DNA of 43,466 nucleotides from Cellvibrionaceae bacterium (GCA_025800365.1 JAOXRT010000026.1:1-43466); one strand, 5' to 3'. Positions 17,693-25,533 are shown, counted from the first letter of the stretch. The notes: generated by a model from the letters alone, not told the origin. A program made the numbers and translations.

Positions 17693-18370
17693 TTAACTAT
17701 AAGTTACTGCATCACTTCGATCGTTATCATCCAAGTGGGGAATACTGTTAAAGCTAGCGAGGCGCACATTTCTTGGGCTAAACACAAAGCGGCTGACGCT
17801 AGAATTAATGACCTGCATATTGATATTCATAACCATATCGTCGCCATAGCCCAAAACATGTTTCATGGCCATGGCGATGGCGCCACCAGAGCTGACGACT
17901 AAAAGTTTCTTACCGGTGTAGTTATCTTGAATAAAAGCCAAGGCTTCACCGACTCGTTGCTCAAATTGCCCCCAACTTTCCGGAACAGGAGCGCTTAGCT
18001 CATCATTACGCCATGCTTCCATAGCCTTTTTGAGTATTTTGAAGAAAGGGCGTGCATCACTTTTATCGGTGGGCATTTCTTGCGGGAATTGGCGCAGGTA
18101 AGCACTAACCACCGAGTGGAAGTCAAACTCATTAAGGCCGCCGTGCTCGGTAAAAGCGTCTCGATTAAGCCCTAAACCCTCGCAAATGCCTTGTGCGGTT
18201 TCGCGATGGCGAACTAATTTGCCAGTAATGATGTCATCAAACTGTCTGTCTTTTTGTTGAAAGTACTCACCTAGCCAGCGGGCTTGTTGCCAGCCTAGAT
18301 CTGACAGCTGGTCATAATTATCCGAGCCAAAGGAGGCTTGACCGTGACGTACTAACAAAAATTCAGACAT
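17693..18370 (-). CDS. Histidine phosphatase family protein
   Basis: 225-residue member of the phosphoglycerate-mutase-like (histidine acid/PGM) superfamily. The phospho-His motif LVRHGQ is at residues 6-11 (His9), followed by DQLSDLGWQQARWLGEYF. Further arginine and the second His lie in TGKLVRHRETAQ and VVSSGGAIAMAMKH regions; the usual second-His motif is SHGG, but here it reads VVSSGGAIA, with Ser in place of His. It is the first gene of the minus-strand cluster, next to the LysR divergent promoter. In ACAD10 a phosphatase domain of another fold (HAD) is fused to the kinase, so a phosphatase here fits a phosphate-using pathway; this is inference. Confidence 0.85.
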   Translation of the reverse strand: MSEFLLVRHGQASFGSDNYDQLSDLGWQQARWLGEYFQQKDRQFDDIITGKLVRHRETAQGICEGLGLNRDAFTEHGGLNEFDFHSVVSAYLRQFPQEMPTDKSDARPFFKILKKAMEAWRNDELSAPVPESWGQFEQRVGEALAFIQDNYTGKKLLVVSSGGAIAMAMKHVLGYGDDMVMNINMQVINSSVSRFVFSPRNVRLASFNSIPHLDDNDRSDAVTYS

Positions 18371-18494
18371 ATCTCACTCTAGATTCACTTTGAAAGTGGC
18401 CCAAAAGCCATGAAAAGAGAATATTGAAGTGGTCACTATCATTGAAGTTTATTATTTTAATGTTGCATTATTAATTTTAGTGATTATGATCTAA

Positions 18495-18519
18495 GGCCAA
18501 TTTAAAGAGTATATTGGCC
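18495..18519. promoter_or_regulatory. LysR-type operator (T-N11-A inverted repeat)
   Basis: GGCCAAT (18495-18501) and ATTGGCC (18513-18519) are perfect 7-base arms with an 11-base spacer, so the inner T and A form the T-N11-A core of LysR-family binding sites. It lies in the 267-base divergent region, 118 bases before the LysR start and 125 bases before the catabolic cluster start, suitable for controlling both. Confidence 0.7.
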
Positions 18520-18637
18520 AGATTGGACTCAATGTAGAGCTAGGAAAGCTCGCTATTCGAGTTCTATTGTTTAGGTCCTTCCATTGAAAAGGATCTTTTT
18601 AAAAGGGCCTAATGAGAAACAACAGGGTAGCCATAGC

Positions 18638-19555
18638 ATGCGCTTGAGCCAGGTAGATTTGAATTTATTTGTCGTGTTTGATGCCATCTACACCGAGAAA
18701 AACCTTACTCGGGCGGCAGAGGTGCTGTGTATTACCCAGCCAGCGGTCAGTAATGCGCTAAATCGCTTGCGTAAAACCTTTGATGACCAGCTATTTGTAC
18801 GTACCCCAGATGGCATGATGCCCACGCCGGTAGCCGAAAACATAGTAGGTCGAGTTCGCGAGGCCCTGCAGCTATTAAACATGAGCGTTCAAGAAGGCGA
18901 TAAGTTTAACCCCGAGAGCTCAGAAAAAGTCATTGCCTGCAGTATGAATGACTTGGGTGAGACCTTGATCTTGCCTCCAATAATGTCTCATTTACAACGC
19001 CTTGCCCCCAAGATGACGCTCACCAGCTATTACGTACCCCGTGAAGATATGGCTAAGGAGTTGGCGGCAGGCAGCTTGGATTTTGCTATCGATGTGCCAT
19101 TAGTGGTTGATAACAACCTCTGTCATGCGCCTTTAAGCGGAGAGGACTATGTTTGTGTGGTGCGTCCCGATCACCCGGCCGTTCGCAATGAACTAAGCCT
19201 GGAGCAGTATTTGGCGCTGGGGCATATTAACGTTTCCAGCCGGCGCAAAGGGCAGAGTATTGTCGACCATGCCCTAAACGGTATGGGCATGAGCCGTAAC
19301 ATCAAGGTGCGGGTTCAACACTATATGGTTGGCGCAAAAATTGTCGCCAATACCGACTTAGTGTGGACATTACCTATTCGACTCGCTCGCCAATTGGATT
19401 TTAAAATTCTACCTCTGCCTTTCGATGTTCCGGCTCTCAATTGGCACCTGTTCTGGCATAAAAGTGCTGACGACGACCATGCGAATAAGTGGCTTCGTAA
19501 CCTGTTCTTACATGGCATTCAGGACGGTATTGCCTTGATCGATGAGGTGGAGTAG
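18638..19555 (+). CDS. LysR family transcriptional regulator
   Basis: 305-residue LysR-type regulator. The start chosen gives MRLSQVDLNLFVVFDAIY, the classical entry to the winged helix-turn-helix, with AGGG 10 bases upstream; a TTG 18 codons earlier lacks a ribosome site. The DNA-binding helix is NLTRAAEVLCITQPAVSNALNRLRKTF. The effector domain starts near residue 88 (EKVIACSMNDLGE) and resembles the NodD/PcpR-like group. It diverges from the phosphatase-ACAD-kinase cluster and shares with it a region holding a T-N11-A inverted repeat, so it most likely activates that cluster in response to its substrate. The inducer is unknown. Confidence 0.92.
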   Translation: MRLSQVDLNLFVVFDAIYTEKNLTRAAEVLCITQPAVSNALNRLRKTFDDQLFVRTPDGMMPTPVAENIVGRVREALQLLNMSVQEGDKFNPESSEKVIACSMNDLGETLILPPIMSHLQRLAPKMTLTSYYVPREDMAKELAAGSLDFAIDVPLVVDNNLCHAPLSGEDYVCVVRPDHPAVRNELSLEQYLALGHINVSSRRKGQSIVDHALNGMGMSRNIKVRVQHYMVGAKIVANTDLVWTLPIRLARQLDFKILPLPFDVPALNWHLFWHKSADDDHANKWLRNLFLHGIQDGIALIDEVE

Positions 19556-19580
19556 CTCTGGCATCGCTTAAATTTCCAGA

Positions 19581-19597
19581 TTTCACTTCCATTTCAC
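19581..19597 (+). promoter_or_regulatory. Response-regulator direct repeat, upstream of the two-component operon
   Basis: TTTCAC-TTCCA-TTTCAC: two identical hexamers with an 11-base period, the usual geometry of OmpR/PhoB-family sites. It contains TTCAC-N6-TTCAC, the published tag for CreB (E. coli) and BlrA (Aeromonas). A possible -10 (TAGTCT, 19609-19614) lies 11 bases downstream. The regulator gene starts 56 bases after the box, so autoregulation is likely. Confidence 0.7.
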
Positions 19598-19652
19598 CCC
19601 ATCAGCTGTAGTCTGGTAGCCGGTACAAGGATTGATTAAGGGCTGCGAAGAC

Positions 19653-20336
19653 TTGAAGATTTTACTGATTGAAGATAATGCGACTATCGCAAAACAGGTG
19701 CTTGAATTCTTAAGCGCTCATGGTTGCGAGTTGGATTATGCTGAGCGGGGGAAGCGCGGCATTGAGCTTGCGACCGCTGAAATCTTCGATGTGGTGCTGC
19801 TTGATTTAAACTTGCCCGATATCGATGGCTTGGAAGTGTGTGAGCAAATCAAACAGCAGGCCAGCGTAACACCCGCCATTTTAATGTTAACAGCACGTGA
19901 TAGCTTTGCTGATAAAGCCGCTGGCTTTGGACAGGGTGCAGACGACTATCTAAGTAAGCCCTTTGATTTGCGAGAACTATTGCTGCGCTGCCAAGCTTTG
20001 GCTCGACGCAATCAATTGCACCGCAGCCAGCAGCTAAGCTTAGGGTGTTTGCAGCTGGACTTATCACAGCAAAAAGCAAGTCGTGAAGGGCAGGACATTA
20101 AACTTACCAGTATTGGCTTTCAAATTCTGGCTTTGCTTGTTGAGAGCTATCCGCAGCCGGTAAGTCGCTCCTTAATTAGCCACAAATTATGGTCGGATTC
20201 TCCTCCTGATAGCGATGCCTTGAAATCGCATATTTATTCATTGCGCAAAGCGCTCGACAAGCCCTTTGATAAACCGATGTTAAAAACCGTGATGAATCTT
20301 GGCTACAAACTGGAATTAACAAATGACAGTGATTAA
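19653..20336 (+). CDS. OmpR/PhoB-family response regulator
   Basis: 227-residue regulator with a receiver domain and winged-helix output. From the TTG at 19653 the protein begins MKILLIEDN, the canonical receiver entry; an earlier in-frame TTG has its AAGG only one base away and is unlikely. Asp8 and the phosphoacceptor Asp51 (VVLLDLNLPD), Thr80 and Lys102 (SKPFD) are present. The output domain has LTSIGFQILALLVESYPQPVSRSLISHKLW and ends in VMNLGYKLE. The stop overlaps the kinase ATG by 14 bases. A CreB/BlrA-type direct repeat lies upstream of this gene and of the DJ-1-like gene, so a CreBC/BlrAB-like system is plausible but not proven. Confidence 0.92.
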   Translation: MKILLIEDNATIAKQVLEFLSAHGCELDYAERGKRGIELATAEIFDVVLLDLNLPDIDGLEVCEQIKQQASVTPAILMLTARDSFADKAAGFGQGADDYLSKPFDLRELLLRCQALARRNQLHRSQQLSLGCLQLDLSQQKASREGQDIKLTSIGFQILALLVESYPQPVSRSLISHKLWSDSPPDSDALKSHIYSLRKALDKPFDKPMLKTVMNLGYKLELTNDSD

Positions 20337-21561
20337 GAGTATACGTCAACAGGTTCTTTTGTTGTTTATGGGTTATGCCGTTGGCATGGGGCTGCTGTAC
20401 TTGGCGCTAACTATGATCATCGCTTATGTGGTGGAGGATCATATGATTTACAGCTTGCTAAAAATAGAAGCGAGCTATGTTCAAGAGCATCACAAGGCGA
20501 CGGGGCAATTACCGCAAAGCCGCTTAAGTTTTGGGAGCATTCACCCCAGCTCTGGTTTGGATGTGGCTGCAGAATTAGAGCAAGTCCTTAAAAACAACTT
20601 CGGCAAAGCGATCGTCGAAGTGGCTGCTGATGATAATGAAATTTTTACCAGCGATGATGACCATTATCACTACCAGTTGATTCAACTGGTAGGTGGGCAG
20701 CGGGTATTCCTTATTGCTGAGGTCTCTGCTTTACTGGTAGTGAGTAAAAGCCCGGTATTACTGCAGCTATTTCTTGCGGGTTTTGTGATTACCTTATTAT
20801 TGGCCTTTTTACTTGCCGTAAAGATGGCATCGAAAACAGTAAAGCCGGTATTGCAATTGGCTGGGGCGGTAAAGGAGAAGCAGCCATTGCCAAACTTACA
20901 GTTTGAGCTGGGTTATTTATCGCAAACCTTGTCAGAAGCATTTGAGGAAAGGGCTAAGGCCTTACAGCGGGAGAGAGATTTTAGCAGTGATCTTAGCCAT
21001 GAATTACGTACGCCATTGACGGTGTTGAGTAATACCTTAACCCTGGCTGAGCGCCGTCCTTTAACGGAATCCGATATTCAACAGCTGCGTCATATTGATC
21101 AGCAAATGCAGCAGACTGTCGATACCTTGCTGGCATTAGCGCGTCAAGAAAGCCTGCAAGAAGAATCTATTTACCTTGCGCCGGTTTTGGAGCAAGCATT
21201 GATGGATTGCAGCTTGGCGGCCAATAAAGAGCTTGATCTAAATATGGCGGTTCCAGAGCATTTAGCAATAAACGCGAACGCCAGTTTGCTGACCTTGTTA
21301 TTCACAAACCTAATCAACAATGCCTTGTATCACGGCGACTCTAATCAGCTAAGCATTGTTGTGGATGATGGTATGTTGATATTTCAGAATCAAAGTAATA
21401 AGGCGATGCCGGCCAACCTCTTTGATAGTGGTGTAAAAAGTGACGATAGTCCGGGCATTGGCCAAGGCTTGTATTTAGTGGCTAGGGTTTTAGAGGCTAT
21501 GAAAATGACATATCAAATTCAGCAGGCTGATGGTTTATTTAGCGTAAGAATTTCACTCTGA
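20323..21561 (+). CDS. Sensor histidine kinase
   Basis: 412-residue inner-membrane kinase, partner of the overlapping response regulator. Transmembrane segments are about residues 12-35 and 146-167, with a ~110-residue periplasmic sensor rich in His and Asp around 103-118 (DDNEIF, DDDHYHYQ), which could bind metal. The dimerisation box is SSDLSHELRTPL with His226. The ATPase domain has the N-box LLFTNLINNALYHG and the G-box DSPGIGQGLYLVARV. A HAMP domain is not clear. The stop codon lies inside the second TTTCAC direct repeat, which precedes the DJ-1-like gene, so that gene has its own regulated promoter. Confidence 0.92.
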   Translation: MTVIKSIRQQVLLLFMGYAVGMGLLYLALTMIIAYVVEDHMIYSLLKIEASYVQEHHKATGQLPQSRLSFGSIHPSSGLDVAAELEQVLKNNFGKAIVEVAADDNEIFTSDDDHYHYQLIQLVGGQRVFLIAEVSALLVVSKSPVLLQLFLAGFVITLLLAFLLAVKMASKTVKPVLQLAGAVKEKQPLPNLQFELGYLSQTLSEAFEERAKALQRERDFSSDLSHELRTPLTVLSNTLTLAERRPLTESDIQQLRHIDQQMQQTVDTLLALARQESLQEESIYLAPVLEQALMDCSLAANKELDLNMAVPEHLAINANASLLTLLFTNLINNALYHGDSNQLSIVVDDGMLIFQNQSNKAMPANLFDSGVKSDDSPGIGQGLYLVARVLEAMKMTYQIQQADGLFSVRISL

Positions 21562-21567
21562 TTTCAC
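21551..21567 (+). promoter_or_regulatory. Response-regulator direct repeat, upstream of the DJ-1/PfpI gene
   Basis: TTTCAC-TCTGA-TTTCAC, the same hexamer, spacing and strand as the box before the response regulator, with only the spacer different. It overlaps the kinase stop codon and lies 84 bases before the DJ-1-like ATG. Finding the same rare repeat at both ends of the two-component operon strongly suggests one regulator. Confidence 0.72.
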
Positions 21568-21650
21568 CTCCCTCTCTTTAAGCTGTCTCTATCCTATTCA
21601 TTCTTCTTCACTGTTTGCCTGGTGAAGTGCCGATAAGAGAGAGTCAAATC

Positions 21651-22718
21651 ATGTTAAAGAAAATTCTGATCGTCTTAGCTATTTTGATAGCAAGCGTATT
21701 TGCAGCCGGTAAGTGGTTTTTTAGCCTATTACCTGATGCCTCACATTACGAGGGAGTTAAAACGGCTGAAGTGAAAGATGTTCCCTATTTAAATCAAGCT
21801 CGGCCCGAAAACAGAGGAAAGATTCTAGCGGTAGTGACCAGTGTTGATCAGATGGGTGCAAGTGGAAAGTCAACCGGGTATGAGTTGACTGAGCTGGCCC
21901 GAGCCTATTGGGTGTTTCAGGCCAATGGCTTTGAGGTAGACATTGCCAGCCCCCTTGGTGGCGATGCCCCAAAGGTTTTGGATGGTGATGATATGGGGGT
22001 ATTTGACTATGCCTTTCTCAATGACAGCTCAGTGCAACAGCAATTGGAAAATACCCTGCGCATCGATGATATCAATCCGCTGGACTATCAAGCGGTCTAC
22101 TTTGTCGGTGGCAAGGGCACTATGTTTGATTTTCCTGGCCATAAAGCCATAAAAAGCCTTGTTAGAGATCTCTATGAAGCTGGCCGAATAATCGCCGCCG
22201 TATGTCACGGTCCAGCAGCCTTGCTTAATGTGCAGCTTAGTGATGGCAGCTGGCTAATTGCCGATAAAAAAGTCAGCAGTTTTACTAATAGTGAAGAGTT
22301 GTTTTTGATCCCGGAGGCTCGTGAAGTATTTCCGTTTCTATTGGAGTCAAAGTTAATCGAACAGGGTGCAAACTTTGTTGCTGGGACAGACTATCTAGAG
22401 TTGGTTGTGCGAGATGGTCAGATAATTTCAGGGCAGAACCCTTGGTCGGTATGGACCTTGGCAGAAGCGACAGTGGAAGCCTTAGGCTATGAGCCTGTCG
22501 CTCGTGTTAGAACCGCCGAGGAGCATGCAGTAGATTTATTGGCTGTATATGAGCAGCAGGGTTACCTGGCTGCCATCGATCGTCTTTCTCAGTCAGCGAA
22601 GAACTATGAAAGAGTCCTTGTTCTAATGCATGGGGTGCTGGCATTTATGAAATTTGAATTGATCAAGGGTTGGGACATGCTGATGCTAACGCAAAAAATT
22701 AAGTCAGCTCAGCAGTAG
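21651..22718 (+). CDS. Membrane-anchored DJ-1/PfpI family protein
   Basis: 355-residue protein of the class I glutamine-amidotransferase-like (DJ-1/PfpI, Hsp31-like) superfamily. The ATG gives an N-terminal membrane anchor or uncleaved signal (KKILIVLAILIASVFAAGKWFF). Then comes ILAVVTSVDQM, the YELTELARAYWVFQANGFEVDIASPLGG block and the nucleophile elbow AAVCHGPAALL with the reactive Cys. A C-terminal ~90-residue helical extension follows the domain. Family members act as glyoxalases, deglycases, chaperones or proteases; activity here is unknown. It has its own copy of the response-regulator box and probably is an envelope stress target of the adjacent two-component system. Confidence 0.85.
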   Translation: MLKKILIVLAILIASVFAAGKWFFSLLPDASHYEGVKTAEVKDVPYLNQARPENRGKILAVVTSVDQMGASGKSTGYELTELARAYWVFQANGFEVDIASPLGGDAPKVLDGDDMGVFDYAFLNDSSVQQQLENTLRIDDINPLDYQAVYFVGGKGTMFDFPGHKAIKSLVRDLYEAGRIIAAVCHGPAALLNVQLSDGSWLIADKKVSSFTNSEELFLIPEAREVFPFLLESKLIEQGANFVAGTDYLELVVRDGQIISGQNPWSVWTLAEATVEALGYEPVARVRTAEEHAVDLLAVYEQQGYLAAIDRLSQSAKNYERVLVLMHGVLAFMKFELIKGWDMLMLTQKIKSAQQ

Positions 22719-22743
22719 TCGGCATCAGCTTATGTGCTAGCTA

Positions 22744-22803
22744 TAACTACAACCACAACTACGACCACAATCACAACTACAAGCACAACTACAAGCACAG
22801 CCA
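22744..22803. repeat. Hexanucleotide tandem repeat (CAANNA, ten units)
   Basis: Ten consecutive hexamers of the form CAANNA (TAACTA, CAACCA, CAACTA, CGACCA, CAATCA, CAACTA, CAAGCA, CAACTA, CAAGCA, CAGCCA). The units CAACTA-CAAGCA are exactly duplicated. It lies 25 bases before the ABC ATPase ATG. The frame of that gene is open back to base 22747 and would read as Gln-X repeats, but no ATG, GTG or TTG is available there. Confidence 0.85.
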
Positions 22804-22827
22804 TCGCTGCAAGAGAGTAGGCGCTCG

Positions 22828-23706
22828 ATGGCTGTTCGCAAGCTTCAAAATTCGTTACTATGCGGCCTGCTTAAAACGATTCAGGTCACGTCTTCAATGC
22901 CCGCCTTGCTAGAAATTAAAAATGTGAGCGCCTATCAAGGCAGCCATCAAGTGTTTACTGATTTAAACTTAACTATTGAAGAAGGCGAAAGAATCGCAAT
23001 CTTGGGCCCTAATGGCGCAGGGAAATCTACCCTATTAAAGCTACTAAGCCGAGAGCTTTACCCAAAAGTGAATGCGGGTAGCTATGTAAAAATCAATGGT
23101 AGCGAGACTGTTAAAGTTGATGAACTCCGCCAACAGATAGGTATGGTCTCTCATGATCTTCAGGCTTCCTATAATGTAGTGAGTACTGCCTTGGAAGTTG
23201 TGGTTTCTGGTTTTGTGGGAGCTATCGGTTTGCTATACCAACATTATCCATTGGAAGAACATCATTATCAGCAAGCTCTGTCGAGCTTACAGTTATTAGG
23301 TTTGGCGGAGCTGGCTGAACGTAAGTTTCACCATTTATCCACCGGCCAACAGCGCCGAGTGTTGTTGGCAAGAGCCATGATTCACCAGCCCAAAACGCTA
23401 TTGTTGGATGAGCCCACAGCCGGCCTTGATGTAAAGGCCAGCTATGAGTTGTTAGACCAGTTGTCAGCGCTTTGTAAAAACGGCCCAGCAAACGACGCTG
23501 GATCAGGGCAGGGCATATTGCTATGTACCCACCATGTTAAAGAGATAATCCCTGAAATAGAGCGAGTCATTCTTTTACGCAATGGAGAAATCATGGCCGA
23601 TGCTCCTAAAAACGAAGTACTTAAGGCTGAACTATTAAGTGAGCTTTATGGCCTGCCATTGCAGTTGCATCAGCACAATGGCTATTATCAATTGCAGCGT
23701 GCTTAA
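22828..23706 (+). CDS. ABC transporter ATP-binding protein (orphan)
   Basis: 292-residue single ABC ATPase domain. It has Walker A GPNGAGKST (60-68), Q-loop IGMVSHDLQ, signature LSTGQ (170-174), Walker B LLLDEP (191-196) and an H-loop CTHH. The Thr in LSTGQ instead of LSGGQ and the general pattern resemble ModF/YlmA-like ATPases with no dedicated permease. The ATG used has AGTAGG 6 bases upstream; the alternative ATG at 22897 (MPALLEIKN) would remove 23 residues and starts exactly at the conserved domain, so the start is uncertain. No permease or substrate-binding gene is adjacent, so the partner is elsewhere or the protein has a non-transport role. Confidence 0.88.
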   Translation: MAVRKLQNSLLCGLLKTIQVTSSMPALLEIKNVSAYQGSHQVFTDLNLTIEEGERIAILGPNGAGKSTLLKLLSRELYPKVNAGSYVKINGSETVKVDELRQQIGMVSHDLQASYNVVSTALEVVVSGFVGAIGLLYQHYPLEEHHYQQALSSLQLLGLAELAERKFHHLSTGQQRRVLLARAMIHQPKTLLLDEPTAGLDVKASYELLDQLSALCKNGPANDAGSGQGILLCTHHVKEIIPEIERVILLRNGEIMADAPKNEVLKAELLSELYGLPLQLHQHNGYYQLQRA

Positions 23707-23733
23707 GACAACAGAATCTGAGATCTCAATACG

Positions 23734-24348
23734 ATGGAATGGGCGCTAGTAGCGGTATTTGTACCCACCTTTTTCTTGGTGTCGATTAGCCCAGGAATGT
23801 GTATGACTCTGGCCCTCACTTTGGGCATGGCGATTGGCGTGCGCCGTACCATGTGGATGATGGCCGGTGAGTTGCTTGGTGTGATCTCTGTGGCAGCGTT
23901 GGCAGTGTTAGGGGTTGCCCAGTTACTTATGCGCTGGCCCACGGCCTTTACGGTGATTAAAATTGCCGGTGGGGCTTACCTTTTTTATATCGGAATTCAA
24001 TGCTGGCTATCCAAAGGCAAGTTAGCTTTTGTGCAGGGTGAGGCTCGATCACCTGGGCGGGGCGACCTATTTATGCAGGGTTTACTGACCGCCTGCTCCA
24101 ATCCGAAGGCCTGGGCCTTTAATATCTCCATTCTACCGCCGTTTTTGGATTTCGATCGCCCAATAACGTTTCAATTGCTAACTATATTGGTTTTAATTGC
24201 GATTTGTGAATTTGTCTCTATGACTATTTATGCCAGCGGCGGGCGCAGTTTGCGTTATCTTTTAGAGAGGGATAATGGGGCGCAATATCTCAATCGAATC
24301 TCAGGCAGTTTGATGATCGCCGTGGCTTTTTGGATGTGGTTCTTTTAA
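23734..24348 (+). CDS. LysE/RhtB family amino acid exporter
   Basis: 204-residue inner membrane protein with about six helices. The family N-terminus is visible as FVPTFFLVSISPGMCMTLALTLGMAIGVRR, with the conserved SPGP-like motif reading SPGM. The middle YLFYIGIQCW segment and FMQGLLTACSNPKAWAF (the NPK motif) are typical of LysE/RhtB. Members export basic or neutral amino acids and homoserine lactones. It follows the ABC ATPase gene by 27 bases and is convergent with the epoxide-hydrolase-like gene. The substrate is not predictable. Confidence 0.9.
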   Translation: MEWALVAVFVPTFFLVSISPGMCMTLALTLGMAIGVRRTMWMMAGELLGVISVAALAVLGVAQLLMRWPTAFTVIKIAGGAYLFYIGIQCWLSKGKLAFVQGEARSPGRGDLFMQGLLTACSNPKAWAFNISILPPFLDFDRPITFQLLTILVLIAICEFVSMTIYASGGRSLRYLLERDNGAQYLNRISGSLMIAVAFWMWFF

Positions 24349-24388
24349 CGATTTTATATCGACGGCCGATGCTAAATTCCTCGAGCGT

Positions 24389-25270
24389 TTAGGCTTGAAA
24401 TTTTTTGATCCACTCTAAAATTAAGCGGTTGATTTTCTCAGGCTGTTCTCTTTGCATAAAGTGCCCAGCGCCATCAATGATATGCAGTTGGTAGTCGGCC
24501 AAAAATGGCTTCTTACGTTGTAGAATTTCAAACAATCGTACGTCCATACAGCCATCGTTTTCACCGGCGAGAACTTGGCAGGGGGCGGACACTTTTTTAA
24601 TGCTCGCTGCTTGGCTAGCTTCACGGCCTTTACGATATAGATGCCGATAGTAGCTTAAGCTTGCCTTTAGCACTTCTGGCTGTGACAGTGCCTGTTTTAC
24701 AGGTTCGATATCACCTTGAGCAAAATCCCAACTGGGCGACCAGCGTCGCCATAGCCATTCGATAAACGCAAAATTGTTGCGACGGCACCACCACTCGGAT
24801 ATCCATGGCAGCTGAAAGAAAGCAATGTAAGCACTGTTTCGGCGTTGTTTAGGGACTTCTTTTAGCCCCTGATTAAAGGTCGAAAGATGAGGAATGGCTA
24901 GGCAGTTTAAGCTAAGAAGGGCGTCTGGATACTGCGCCGCAAAAGCATAGCCAATAATGGCGCCCCAATCGTGACCAATGAGATGAAACTTGTCGATGTG
25001 CAGCTTCTTTTGAATGGCGCGAATATCTTCCACCGAATCTAAAACGAAATAGCTCTGGCTTATCGAGCTTGCTTCATATCCACGTAAGGTCGGTGCGATA
25101 CAACGATAGCCGGCAAGCAACAGTGCATCAATTTGCGCCTGCCAGGTGGTGGCAATATCCGGGAAGCCATGTAAGAGAATGACGACAGGGCCTTCACCTT
25201 GGTCGATAAAGGAATGTTGGCGGCCGTCTATGTCGAGCTGCCTTACTGTACTTTCACAAGCGGTATTCAT
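24389..25270 (-). CDS. Alpha/beta hydrolase, epoxide hydrolase-like
   Basis: 293-residue alpha/beta hydrolase. The oxyanion motif HGFPD is at 34-38 and the nucleophile is Asp101 in GHDWGA, which marks the soluble epoxide hydrolase / haloalkane dehalogenase branch rather than Ser-esterases. Asp239 (GENDG) and His270 (GAGHFMQREQP) complete a plausible triad. A cap region with many Trp residues (ISEWWCRRNNFAFIEWLWRR type) lies between about 155 and 185. Two Tyr residues that epoxide hydrolases use in the cap cannot be assigned with certainty. It stands alone, convergent with the LysE gene and divergent from nhaA. Confidence 0.87.
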   Translation of the reverse strand: MNTACESTVRQLDIDGRQHSFIDQGEGPVVILLHGFPDIATTWQAQIDALLLAGYRCIAPTLRGYEASSISQSYFVLDSVEDIRAIQKKLHIDKFHLIGHDWGAIIGYAFAAQYPDALLSLNCLAIPHLSTFNQGLKEVPKQRRNSAYIAFFQLPWISEWWCRRNNFAFIEWLWRRWSPSWDFAQGDIEPVKQALSQPEVLKASLSYYRHLYRKGREASQAASIKKVSAPCQVLAGENDGCMDVRLFEILQRKKPFLADYQLHIIDGAGHFMQREQPEKINRLILEWIKKFQA

Positions 25271-25533
25271 ATCGCACTATTCTTATAGTTGTCTGAGGGG
25301 CTCTCCTAGATAGCCTTATGCTAACAAGCTTGAACTCATTGAAATATGGCTGAGTAGGATAAAATTTGGTCATTTAAGTCCAAGTAAACTCACTCGAACC
25401 TCATAGATTGACTGAGTTAGTGTAGGCATTTTGCTGGTCCGAAATAATCCAAATAAGTAGTAGGGGCAATTTACAAAAATTTGCCCGGTTTTCCTCTGCT
25501 GAAACATAAACTTCAGGCATTCTATGGGGCGAT

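Noticed and set aside
18373-18388. CTCAC-N6-TTCAC, one mismatch from the TTCAC-N6-TTCAC box
   Set aside because: It is imperfect, only 3 bases from a start codon of the opposite-strand phosphatase gene and in the wrong orientation for it; a chance match is more likely than a third regulator site.
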